Source: Actinomycetota bacterium
Lineage (GTDB): Bacteria > Actinomycetota > Actinomycetes > S36-B12 > GCA-2699445
Assembly: GCA_020438795.1 (NCBI GenBank)
Contig: JAGQTY010000008.1
Location: forward strand, 62,236-112,523
Length of the DNA stretch: 50,288 nucleotides
Direction: 5' to 3'
The first letter of the stretch is position 1; each line of letters starts with the position of its first letter. Below, one piece after another: positions 43,036 through 50,288 of the stretch. The notes under the pieces are model-generated. The model did not search any database and was not told where the DNA came from. It was given only the letters and a program-made list of their open reading frames with translations. The translations under genes and the position numbers were made by a program.

Positions 43036-43581
43036 GTGGCGGAGAATCAAGGCAAGCGACGGCTGGACAGGGTTCTGAACCCGGCATTCCTGGAAGGGCT
43101 GGCGGACCTCGACATCGCTGAGCTGCGTGTTCGCCGCAACGATGCCAGGAGCGAGGAGGAGGAGCTCTCGTTCAAGCGCCGCATGCTCCAGGGCAGGCTC
43201 GAAGTGCTCGCAGCATCAGCGAATCAGGCTGCCTCGGATTCAGCTGACCTCGTGAAGGACATCGTGGCGGCACTGACTTCCGGGACCAGTGCGGGGGGGA
43301 CGACCGGGGGGAACGCGCGTGCCGTGTCCCTTGATCCACCGGTCGTCGGCGAGGAGGAGGCCAGGGGCCGCCGGTATCTGGAGCGTCTGCTCCGCGATGT
43401 GGACTGGAGCACGCTGTCCCAGGAGGGCTCGGACCGGATGGAGGAGATCACCGGTGTCCTGCGCGAGCAGGAGGAACTCATCAGCGCCAGCCGGACTCAG
43501 GTGCATCGAGTGATCGACGCGCTCACCGCCGAGCTCGGTCGGAGGTACCGCGAAGGTGGAGTCAGGCCGCCGATAGGCTGA
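43036..43581 (+). CDS. rsiG: RsiG-type anti-sigma factor with two c-di-GMP-binding motifs
   Basis: A 181-residue, mostly helical protein. The c-di-GMP-binding motif of Streptomyces RsiG, E-x3-S-x2-R-x3-Q-x3-D, occurs twice. The first copy, in helix 1, is Glu41-x3-Ser45-x2-Arg48-x3-Gln52-x3-Glu56 (last Asp replaced by Glu). The second, in the last helix, is Glu146-x3-Ser150-x2-Arg153-x3-His157-x3-Asp161 (Gln replaced by His). The helices are joined by a Gly/Ala/Pro-rich loop, giving the antiparallel hairpin expected for holding a c-di-GMP dimer and a sigma factor. The sigma partner (WhiG in streptomycetes) is not in the window. GTG 43036 follows AGGGAG by 6 nt; TAGGGT at 43005-43010 fits a -10. 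Confidence 0.8.
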   Translation: MAENQGKRRLDRVLNPAFLEGLADLDIAELRVRRNDARSEEEELSFKRRMLQGRLEVLAASANQAASDSADLVKDIVAALTSGTSAGGTTGGNARAVSLDPPVVGEEEARGRRYLERLLRDVDWSTLSQEGSDRMEEITGVLREQEELISASRTQVHRVIDALTAELGRRYREGGVRPPIG

Positions 43582-43585
43582 GGGC

Positions 43586-43747
43586 ATGAGCAGTACGGAG
43601 ACGGGTGCCGCTGGAGGCTGGGTATTGCTGGTCCGGTTGCTCGACCGGGCTCAGGACTTCGTGATGATGGCGCCGAGTCGAAGCCGTCAGATCGTGACCG
43701 GCCTGCGGGATGCCATCGACGAGTCGGTCTCGGCGTTGCGGCGCTGA
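43586..43747 (+). CDS. 53-residue protein coupled to rsiG
   Basis: The ATG is 4 nt after the rsiG stop and preceded by GAGGG, so translation should be coupled. The product has a hydrophobic amphipathic segment (GGWVLLVRLLDRAQDFVMMA) and a basic helical C-terminus (RSRQIVTGLRDAIDESVSALRR). No family is recognised. The position suggests a helper of the anti-sigma factor or a membrane-association peptide, but this is unproven. The following 129 nt to 43876 hold only the next promoter. Confidence 0.5.
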   Translation: MSSTETGAAGGWVLLVRLLDRAQDFVMMAPSRSRQIVTGLRDAIDESVSALRR

Positions 43748-43864
43748 CAGCACCCATCCAACGGTGGGAGTCACTGGCCGTCACGAGGTCGTCCGCGGTC
43801 AGTCGGCAGGATGGCGTCGGACATCACGATCCGCGGATTGTTGGTTGGGCGCGGTCGGCGTGGG

Positions 43865-43870
43865 TACCCT
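43865..43870 (+). promoter_or_regulatory. Candidate leaderless -10 box (DUF2516 gene)
   Basis: TACCCT is followed by 6 nt and the ATG at 43877, which argues against the earlier in-frame start at 43811. Confidence 0.5.
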
Positions 43871-43876
43871 GAGAAC

Positions 43877-44158
43877 ATGTTGTTCGGTGGTGTGATCTCG
43901 CTGGTGACCCTGATCGTCTCGATCGGTCTCATCCTTCTCAGTGTCTGGGCAGTGGTGGATTGTGCCCGACGTCCGGCGAATCTGTTCCCGTATATCGAGC
44001 GGCAGTCCAAGACCCTCTGGCTGATCCTGACGGCTCTGGCCATCGCCGCGGCGATCCTTGGCGGCGTGATCTTCTGGATCATCTCCGCGGTCATCTCGCT
44101 GGTCTACCTCTTCGACCTGCGACCGAAGTTCGAGCAAGTGGGCAACCGCTCCTACTGA
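43877..44158 (+). CDS. DUF2516 family membrane protein
   Basis: A 93-residue protein with two or three transmembrane helices. The opening helix (GVISLVTLIVSIGLILLSVW) runs into the family motif AVVDCARRPANLFP, then KTLWLILTALAIAAAI and a final helix ending YLFDLRPKF. DUF2516 is confined to actinobacteria and has no known function. It is convergent with the ClC channel gene (34-nt gap). Confidence 0.88.
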   Translation: MLFGGVISLVTLIVSIGLILLSVWAVVDCARRPANLFPYIERQSKTLWLILTALAIAAAILGGVIFWIISAVISLVYLFDLRPKFEQVGNRSY

Positions 44159-44192
44159 GGGGCCTCGCTCAACGTACCGGCGCAGCTCCGCG

Positions 44193-45494
44193 TCAGGCAG
44201 CCGGCTCCTCCGCCTTGGCCATCACCCTCGGTCCCAGCAGCCCGGAACTCGCATCCATGCCTACCCGGAACAACAGGCCGATGATCGCGGCGATGATCGC
44301 CAGGCTGGTGGATGCCAGTCCTGCAGAGGCGCACAGCATGACCGACAGCAGCACCGCCGTGAACGGCAGCCGGAAAATGGCAGCAGCTGCTGCCGCGATG
44401 CCTGTGGCGACCATCGCGGTCAATGACACGAAGTCCAGCAGGCTCGCCGCCAGCGTCCCGAGCACCACACCGATGTAGACCGCCGGGAAGAGGATGCCGC
44501 CGCGGAACCCCGACGGCAGGCAAAGCGCGAAGGCGATCGTCTTGACCACCGCGACCAGCGCCAAGGTGCCCACTGCGCTGAACGTGAGGATCGTGGGGAT
44601 GGCCGCCTGCCCGCTGAACAGGATCAGGTCGTAGCTGATGTCGGGGTCCAGCCAGGTCGCGAGGACCGTGAGAATACCGACCACGGCGGCGATCGCCAGC
44701 AGCATGAGGTCCGGCCTGCGAGTCACGATCGGTCGTAGTATCTCAGCACCCCTCAGCGCGACGACGACCACGGCTGCCACGACCACCGCGAGCGGCACGC
44801 TGATGAGCAGATCCTGCCACTGCACCTGGTCGTAGGTCGGCAGTCCCGGCACCGCGAGCGCGGAACTGCCGACCCCCGGCAGCCCCGCGAAGCCGAGCTG
44901 TACGAGATAGCCGGAGGCGAGCGCGGCGAGCGCAGGCAGCACCTTCACGATTGCCTGCCCCTTGCTGCCGCCGAGAGCCACCGCCTCCAGCAGCAGGATC
45001 GAGACGATCAGCGGATTGCCCAGGATCAGGCTCATGGCGGCCATTGCGCCGGCGAACATGAGCACCTGCCGGGCATCGGCCTCCGCCCGGCGCGCGAACA
45101 GCACGGCGATGGCGGTACCGATGGCCATCAGCGGGGCTTCCGGTCCGAGCACCGCGCCGAAGGCCAATGAGGCCCAGGCCACCAGCACGACCGAGGCGAT
45201 CTGCCGGGGCCCGATGTCGAAGGCGAGCCCGTCCATCGGATTGTGCCCACCATGACCCGGCAGCCGGGCGGCTGCCATGACGAGCAGCGCTCCCACGATC
45301 AGTACCAGCACGATCCACCAGGCCGCAGGTTGCTCCCAGCCGAAGCTGTCGGGCAGGTCCGTCCACAGCAGATGCTGCAACCAGTGCTCCACAGACGTGA
45401 ATGCCGCCGCTCCGGCCGCGGCAGGGATGCCGATGATCAGGCCGAGCGCCAGGAGCCGCACGAGCCTCTTGCCGTCGATGTCCGGGGAACTCAC
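44193..45494 (-). CDS. ClC-family chloride channel/antiporter
   Basis: A 433-residue protein with about ten to twelve hydrophobic helices. ClC landmarks are G-P-E-A-P at 117-121 (for GxEGP, with gating Glu119) and GGILFPAVYIG (third selectivity segment). The first selectivity motif GSGIP is replaced by GHGGHNP at 80-86, so the central Ser is not conserved and anion selectivity may differ. No CBS domains follow. The GTG start lies 6 nt after a TAGGAT box. Chloride/proton exchange versus channel behaviour cannot be told. Confidence 0.83.
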   Translation of the reverse strand: MSSPDIDGKRLVRLLALGLIIGIPAAAGAAAFTSVEHWLQHLLWTDLPDSFGWEQPAAWWIVLVLIVGALLVMAAARLPGHGGHNPMDGLAFDIGPRQIASVVLVAWASLAFGAVLGPEAPLMAIGTAIAVLFARRAEADARQVLMFAGAMAAMSLILGNPLIVSILLLEAVALGGSKGQAIVKVLPALAALASGYLVQLGFAGLPGVGSSALAVPGLPTYDQVQWQDLLISVPLAVVVAAVVVVALRGAEILRPIVTRRPDLMLLAIAAVVGILTVLATWLDPDISYDLILFSGQAAIPTILTFSAVGTLALVAVVKTIAFALCLPSGFRGGILFPAVYIGVVLGTLAASLLDFVSLTAMVATGIAAAAAAIFRLPFTAVLLSVMLCASAGLASTSLAIIAAIIGLLFRVGMDASSGLLGPRVMAKAEEPAA

Positions 45495-45500
45495 AGACCG

Positions 45501-45506
45501 ATCCTA
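45501..45506 (-). promoter_or_regulatory. Candidate leaderless -10 box (ClC gene)
   Basis: On the - strand TAGGAT is followed by 6 nt and the GTG at 45494. Confidence 0.5.
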
Positions 45507-45572
45507 CGGGGCAGGGCACATCCCGGCGACCAGCCGTCGTCGACGTGTGGCCCGGTCATCAGGGCAGGGGCA

Positions 45573-47213
45573 TCACTGGTAGAGCAGGTCGTCCGCGTCC
45601 ACGATGTCGTAGCTGTAGCCCTGCTCGGCCAGGAATCGTTGCCGTCTGGCGGCGAAGTCCGAGTCGACGGTATCGCGAGTGACCACGGTGTAGAAGTGGG
45701 CGGTGCGCCCGTCCTTCTTGGGGCGTAGCAGCCTCCCGAGCCGCTGCGCCTCCTCCTGACGGGAACCGAACGTGCCTGAGACCTGGATCGCGACCGTCGC
45801 CTCGGGCAGATCCACACTGAAGTTCGCCACCTTGCTGACTACGAGAGCCCGGACCTCCCCACGGCGGAACCCGTCGAACAACTCCTGCCGCTCCTTGACC
45901 GGGGTCTTGCCGGTGACCAGTGGGAGGCCCAGGTCCGCGGCCAGCAGCTCCAGCTGGTCCAGGTACTGACCGATGATCAGCAGCTGGTCGCTGTGGTGCC
46001 GATCGATGAGGTGCCGGGCCACTTTGGTCTTGGCATCCGCGTGGGCAGCCAGACGGTACTTGTCCTCGGGTTCGGCCATGGAGTACGTGCTGCGCTCCGT
46101 CTGGGAGAGCGAGACCCGCACCTCGGTGCATTCTGCCGGTGCGATCCAGCCCTGACTCTCCATCTCCCGCCAGGGAGCGTCGTAGCGCTTCGGTCCGATC
46201 AGCGAGAAGACATCGGTCTCCCGGCCGTCCTCACGGATCAGGGTTGCCGTGAGCCCGAGCCTGCGTCTGGCCTGGATGTCGGCGGTGAACCGGAAGACCG
46301 GCGCCGGGAGCAGGTGGACCTCGTCGTAGATGATGAGGCCCCAGTCCCGGGCTTCGAAGAGGTCCAGGTGCGGGTACTGGCCTTTTCGGCGCGTGGTGAG
46401 CACCTGGTAGGTGGCGATGGTGACCGGGCGGATCTCCTTGCGAGCCCCGGAGTACTCGCCGACCTCGTCATCGGTCAGCGATGTCCTCGCCAGCAGCTCG
46501 GCCTTCCACTGTCGCGCGGAAACGGTGTTGGTGACCAGGATCAGGGTCGTGGCCGAGAGGTCGGCCATCGCGGTCGCCCCCACAATGGTCTTGCCCGCTC
46601 CACACGGCAGTACGACGACACCGGAGCCGCCGTGGACGAAGCCGTCGACCGCTTGTTGCTGGTAGTCCCTGACCTGCCAGTCCCCTGTGGCGAGGCTGAT
46701 CTCGTGCCGTTCACCGTCGACGTAGCCTGCCAGGTCCTCGGCCGGCCAGCCGAGTCCCACCAGTACCTGTTTGAGCCGACCCCGTTCGCTGGGGTGGACC
46801 CTCGACATGGACTCATCGATGTCCTCACCGAGCAGTGGCTGCACCTTCTTGCTCCGGCGCACCTCTGTCAGGATCGTGGCGTCGGTACTGGTCAGGACCA
46901 AGCCGTAGCCCGGATGCTGCTGCAGGGTGAGCCGGCCGTACCGGGCCATGGTCTCGGCGACGTCCACAAGCAGGGCATGCGGAACGGGGAACCGGCTGTG
47001 GGTCATCAGCGCGTCCACGACCTGTTCGGCGTCGTGGCCCGCGGCACGAGCGTTCCAGAGTCCGAGGTTGGTCAGCCGGTAGGTGTGGATGTGCTCGGGG
47101 GAGCGCTCGAGTTCGGCGAACGGCGCAATGGCGTTGCGGCACTCCTCGTAGTCCGGGTGATCGACCTCAAGCAGCAGCGTCTTGTCCGACTGCACGATCA
47201 GCGGTCCGTTCAT
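45573..47213 (-). CDS. XPB/Ssl2-type DNA helicase
   Basis: The 546-residue superfamily 2 helicase has an N-terminal substrate-recognition region (about 1-170). Walker A is VLPCGAGKT (about 202-209), the DEAH-type box is IIYDEVHLLPAP, and the XPB RED motif lies in TLIREDGRETD. Motif VI is QRLGRLLRPKKDG. Bacterial XPB unwinds DNA 3'-5' and is thought to act in repair. ATG 47213 follows AGGAGGACGC and overlaps the upstream gene's stop (ATGA). The frame is open about 40 codons further upstream, but those are a shadow of the partner gene. Confidence 0.93.
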   Translation of the reverse strand: MNGPLIVQSDKTLLLEVDHPDYEECRNAIAPFAELERSPEHIHTYRLTNLGLWNARAAGHDAEQVVDALMTHSRFPVPHALLVDVAETMARYGRLTLQQHPGYGLVLTSTDATILTEVRRSKKVQPLLGEDIDESMSRVHPSERGRLKQVLVGLGWPAEDLAGYVDGERHEISLATGDWQVRDYQQQAVDGFVHGGSGVVVLPCGAGKTIVGATAMADLSATTLILVTNTVSARQWKAELLARTSLTDDEVGEYSGARKEIRPVTIATYQVLTTRRKGQYPHLDLFEARDWGLIIYDEVHLLPAPVFRFTADIQARRRLGLTATLIREDGRETDVFSLIGPKRYDAPWREMESQGWIAPAECTEVRVSLSQTERSTYSMAEPEDKYRLAAHADAKTKVARHLIDRHHSDQLLIIGQYLDQLELLAADLGLPLVTGKTPVKERQELFDGFRRGEVRALVVSKVANFSVDLPEATVAIQVSGTFGSRQEEAQRLGRLLRPKKDGRTAHFYTVVTRDTVDSDFAARRQRFLAEQGYSYDIVDADDLLYQ

Positions 47214-49339
47214 GCGTCCTCCTCCAGGACTTCGGTGCCGGGCCCTGGGGCGGAAGTCCGGTCGGTCACGCCCTGGATACGGGCAAGGTCCACTCGATGG
47301 ATCGCGGCGCGTGTCCGGTCCAGGACACACACATCACCGGAACCGAGCGTCAGGGGCTGGACCAGGCTGGTCATGGCGGCACCTTGGTCGTCGATGTATG
47401 TCAGGATCAGTTCCTCCCCGTTGCGGCAGGCCTCCCAGAGCCGGGTTCGCGAGACCGGCAGGGTTGTGAGCGCGGCGGGCTCCGGCTCGCCCTCGGCAGA
47501 GCGCGCATCCTCCACCGTGCGCAGCGCCGCCACGACGCGGCCCGGGTCGAGCTGAGGGCTCACGGGCGGGGCCTCTGTCGCCTCCGGGCGATGCGTGACC
47601 GGTTGTGCGGTGGGGAAGCCTGCGCGGGCCAGCCGTGAACCGACCTCATCCACCGCCATGTCCGTCGCGACCACCTCGTCGGAGATCCGGATCCACGAGA
47701 CGTCCTGCAGTTGGGCGTTGCTGCGCAGTTGTTCGATGGCATCAGGCGTACCGCTGATTGTGGTCCGGCACCGCGTGAGCACAAGTCGCTCACCGGAGCG
47801 TGAGGCGTCGGTGATCGCCACCCTGACCGAAGCGGGCAATGGCGCCATCGAGTGCTCGCTCAGGAATGCCAGGATATCTGCGGCGGCGGTGCCGTCGGCG
47901 ATTGCGCGTCGCAGGGACTCCGGCGACAGCCGGAAGACCGAGGCCCCGCCGCCGGACTCGAAGTCGGCCACCTGCGACAGGCGCAATTCGAGCGCCCGCT
48001 CCAGCGGTGCGGGTGCGGTGACTGTGAAGTCGGCCTGGACGAGGAAACCGCCACCCTGCTGGGGGAGCTGCGAGGCAAGCGCAGCCGCGTTCTGCCCGAC
48101 GACGAAGTTCGCGGGCACGCCGTAGGCGCTCACACCCAGCGTCCGGGCCTCTACCAGGGCCGCACGGACCCTTGCCACGTTGGGTGCGTCAACAGGGTGG
48201 CGCCATCGCAGCCAGGCGAGCGTCTGCTCGAGGCTGATCTCCTGGTCCGCCTGTGCCAGGCATTCCAGTACCGCAGCCCTGGCATGCCCCATCCGGGCAT
48301 TTCCGTCCAGGGGACGCCACGCGGGATCGTCGGACTCGGTGATGTCCTCGGTGCTGCTGCGCCAGGACTCGAAGAGGGCCCACCATCGAGCCTCTCGTGA
48401 TCGAGCGTCGCGGTGCCATGAATCAGTGGGCACCAGCCGTCGCTGCGCGTCCGCGGTGATCATTCCGCCGCGCAGCGCCAGGGTCAGTGACAGCAGGAAG
48501 GTGGTCTCGTCGAGTTTCAGCTCCGCTGCCACTCTGGCTGCCTCCCGGATGCCCAGAGAGCCCGAGGCGAGCAGGGAGAGTGGAGTGCGGCCCAGCCAGG
48601 AGACCAATCGGTCGGTGATGCGCAGGAACTGGTCCGCCTGATGGGCCGCCGCCTGACCGACCAGTACCGGCTCCCAGGTGCGTCCGACCAACTCCGGCGC
48701 CTGTGGGACCTCCTGCGGGAAGAGGCGTCCTTCACGCAGCGCCAGAGCGGTGGTGCGGGGGAGCAGCCAGGTCGCGTCCTCCTGCAGTCGCAACAGACCC
48801 GGGAAGCGCAGCGCCAGCGCCTGACCGTCATCAGCGGCCAAGCGGGGCACCCGCCACAGGAGGTCCGTCGGCAACTCGTCCGCAACGCTGGGGCGCACTG
48901 GATCAAAGACCTGTGTTGGGGCATGCGGATCGCCGGGATGCGGCGGCGCCAGGCCGCACGGATACGGCCCGAAGTAGTCGCGCACTGCCGATGGTACGTG
49001 GAGGCGCTCATCCCCCCAGAGCAGTCCGGCGCCGAGCAGCATGGCCAGCGCGCGTTCGGTCCGGTACGAGTCCAGGTGCAGTTCCCGGCTCACGGACGCT
49101 GGTGTGGCGGTTGTGCCGCCCGCTTCGAGTGCGCAGATCGCCTCCAGGATGTGCAGGGCGGTGTCATCGACCGTCCGGATGGCCGCCACGGTGGAGGTTC
49201 CGGAGTTGGCTCGCTGTGCGAGTTCGGAGAAAGAGGAGGGTACTGGACTGGCCAGGTCGGGCCGCAGTCGCAGCAGCGCGCACAGCTGAGAGTCACTGCG
49301 GGAACGCAGGAAGTCCGCCAGGCTGCGCATTCGGGCCAT
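47210..49339 (-). CDS. Helicase-associated protein (Helicase_C_3 domain), XPB partner
   Basis: The roughly 709-residue protein has several winged-helix-like repeats in the first 400 residues (for example TALHILEAICALEAGG and RTERALAMLLGAGLLWGDERL). A C-terminal helicase-associated domain (about 430-690) follows, including FLVQADFTVTAPAPLERALELRLSQVADFES and VLTRCRTTISGTPDAIEQLR. This family is routinely encoded next to XPB in actinobacteria, probably as a loader or regulatory subunit; it has no ATPase motifs. Two adjacent ATGs (49342, 49339) exist; the second is favoured because TAGGCT ends 6 nt before it. The coupled stop/start with XPB indicates equal expression. Confidence 0.85.
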   Translation of the reverse strand: MARMRSLADFLRSRSDSQLCALLRLRPDLASPVPSSFSELAQRANSGTSTVAAIRTVDDTALHILEAICALEAGGTTATPASVSRELHLDSYRTERALAMLLGAGLLWGDERLHVPSAVRDYFGPYPCGLAPPHPGDPHAPTQVFDPVRPSVADELPTDLLWRVPRLAADDGQALALRFPGLLRLQEDATWLLPRTTALALREGRLFPQEVPQAPELVGRTWEPVLVGQAAAHQADQFLRITDRLVSWLGRTPLSLLASGSLGIREAARVAAELKLDETTFLLSLTLALRGGMITADAQRRLVPTDSWHRDARSREARWWALFESWRSSTEDITESDDPAWRPLDGNARMGHARAAVLECLAQADQEISLEQTLAWLRWRHPVDAPNVARVRAALVEARTLGVSAYGVPANFVVGQNAAALASQLPQQGGGFLVQADFTVTAPAPLERALELRLSQVADFESGGGASVFRLSPESLRRAIADGTAAADILAFLSEHSMAPLPASVRVAITDASRSGERLVLTRCRTTISGTPDAIEQLRSNAQLQDVSWIRISDEVVATDMAVDEVGSRLARAGFPTAQPVTHRPEATEAPPVSPQLDPGRVVAALRTVEDARSAEGEPEPAALTTLPVSRTRLWEACRNGEELILTYIDDQGAAMTSLVQPLTLGSGDVCVLDRTRAAIHRVDLARIQGVTDRTSAPGPGTEVLEEDA

Positions 49340-49345
49340 CATTCG

Positions 49346-49351
49346 AGCCTA
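49346..49351 (-). promoter_or_regulatory. Candidate leaderless -10 box (helicase operon)
   Basis: On the - strand TAGGCT is followed by 6 nt and the ATG at 49339. It is next to a short palindrome TACTGCAGTA (49350-49359). Confidence 0.4.
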
Positions 49352-49390
49352 CTGCAGTATTTGCGCACACGGGGACCACGGGAGACTGCC

Positions 49391-49933
49391 ATGGTGCAGG
49401 ATCGGACCATGGCGGATGTGGACCCCGGCTCGGACACCCGTAGCGGTCATCTGGACCGCGCGGGCGCTCACGGGGTCACCCTCGTCATCTACTCCACGAT
49501 CACGCTGCTTTCGGTGGTGGTGGCAACCACAGCAAAGCTGTACGTGGACAGCTACTACGAGCTGGTGATCGTGGCCTTCGGCACCTGCGTCGGCCTGGTC
49601 ATTGCTCACGCGTGGGCCGGCATGATCAGCCGGGTATTGGTCCACAAGGAGCATCTCGGGTCCGGCATCCTCTTCGAGGAAGTCAGGTCGGCGTCCTGGT
49701 CGTTCATTCCGGGAGTACTGCTGGCAGTGCTCCTTCCGGTGGAGGCGATATTCGGGGTCTCGTTCGAGCTGGCAGCAACGTGGGCGATCCTCGCGCTCAC
49801 GGTGCTGCTGTTCGTCAGCGGCTACTTCGCAGCACTCGGGATCCGCCACTCGAAGGCTGCCGCCTGGGCGTGGGGTGGGGGCAGTGCCGCTGTGGGCGTG
49901 CTGGCCGTGATCCTCAAGCTCGCGATCAGCTGA
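49391..49933 (+). CDS. Four-helix membrane protein, uncharacterised
   Basis: The 180-residue protein has a polar N-terminal tail and four predicted transmembrane helices (about 35-52, 58-80, 105-127, 133-175). The loop after helix 2 contains VLVHKEHLGSGILFEEVRSASW. No family is recognised with confidence. ATG 49391 has GGGAGA 5 nt upstream; ATG 49409 is possible. It is divergent from the helicase operon and followed by the CIRCE-controlled groEL. Confidence 0.7.
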   Translation: MVQDRTMADVDPGSDTRSGHLDRAGAHGVTLVIYSTITLLSVVVATTAKLYVDSYYELVIVAFGTCVGLVIAHAWAGMISRVLVHKEHLGSGILFEEVRSASWSFIPGVLLAVLLPVEAIFGVSFELAATWAILALTVLLFVSGYFAALGIRHSKAAAWAWGGGSAAVGVLAVILKLAIS

Positions 49934-49949
49934 TCGCTGCCGCACATTG

Positions 49950-49976
49950 CTTGCACTCTCATGCTGAGAGTGCTAA
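49950..49976 (+). promoter_or_regulatory. CIRCE element (HrcA operator)
   Basis: Left arm CTTGCACTC (49950-49958), 9-nt spacer, right arm GAGTGCTAA (49968-49976). It matches the consensus TTAGCACTC-N9-GAGTGCTAA except for two bases in the left arm. HrcA would repress the downstream groEL here. Confidence 0.85.
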
Positions 49977-49984
49977 TCATGGAC

Positions 49985-50288
<304 letters not shown>

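Overview
The window is GC-rich DNA from an actinobacterium. Lineage markers are a mycothiol synthase (MshD), an orphan GlnR-type regulator, a CIRCE-controlled lone groEL, an XPB-type helicase with its partner, DUF2516 and DUF4395 membrane proteins, and TANNNT promoters spaced for leaderless mRNAs. I cannot name a genus. I see no tRNA, rRNA, insertion sequence, prophage or CRISPR array. All functional statements are read from sequence motifs and family knowledge; no database search was run.

Region 1 (1-5.3 kb): the end of a GT87-type mannosyltransferase, a convergent secreted calpain-like cysteine protease with RTX repeats, glgC, and a lipoprotein built from two pentapeptide-repeat modules. 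Region 2 (5.4-16 kb) is a phosphate/nitrogen/redox block: a PHO box, pstS, a strong hairpin, pstCAB, a phosphatase-like protein with a broken active site, an LppX-like lipoprotein, a Dabb protein, a MutT1-like NUDIX-phosphatase coupled to a CYTH-CHAD protein, and mshD coupled to glnR. Region 3 (15.7-25.7 kb) holds housekeeping and redox genes: hydrolase, FUSC protein, PPOX protein, glycosyltransferase, beta-carbonic anhydrase, thioredoxin-DUF4395 pair, DsrE protein, a 33-residue membrane peptide, nitrobindin-like protein, Fur-family regulator, YgfZ and a GAP-family membrane protein.

Region 4 (25.9-41.7 kb) is the most distinctive part, a cell-surface polymer locus. It has two long fusions of a GT2 glycosyltransferase with a TagF/TagB-type domain (the second TagF domain has lost its motifs), a stand-alone TagF-like enzyme, a TagG/TagH-like ABC exporter whose ATPase lacks every catalytic motif, a secreted M23-like peptidase with Fn3 domains, three sulfotransferase-like proteins, a GT-B glycosyltransferase and an unrecognised 438-residue protein. 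Together they suggest a teichoic-acid-like, possibly sulfated, wall polymer.

Region 5 (41.7-50.3 kb): a DUF4388 (PATAN) protein divergent from an RsiG-type c-di-GMP-binding anti-sigma factor with a small coupled ORF, a DUF2516 protein, a ClC channel, the XPB helicase pair, a membrane protein and the start of groEL behind a three-half-site CIRCE region.
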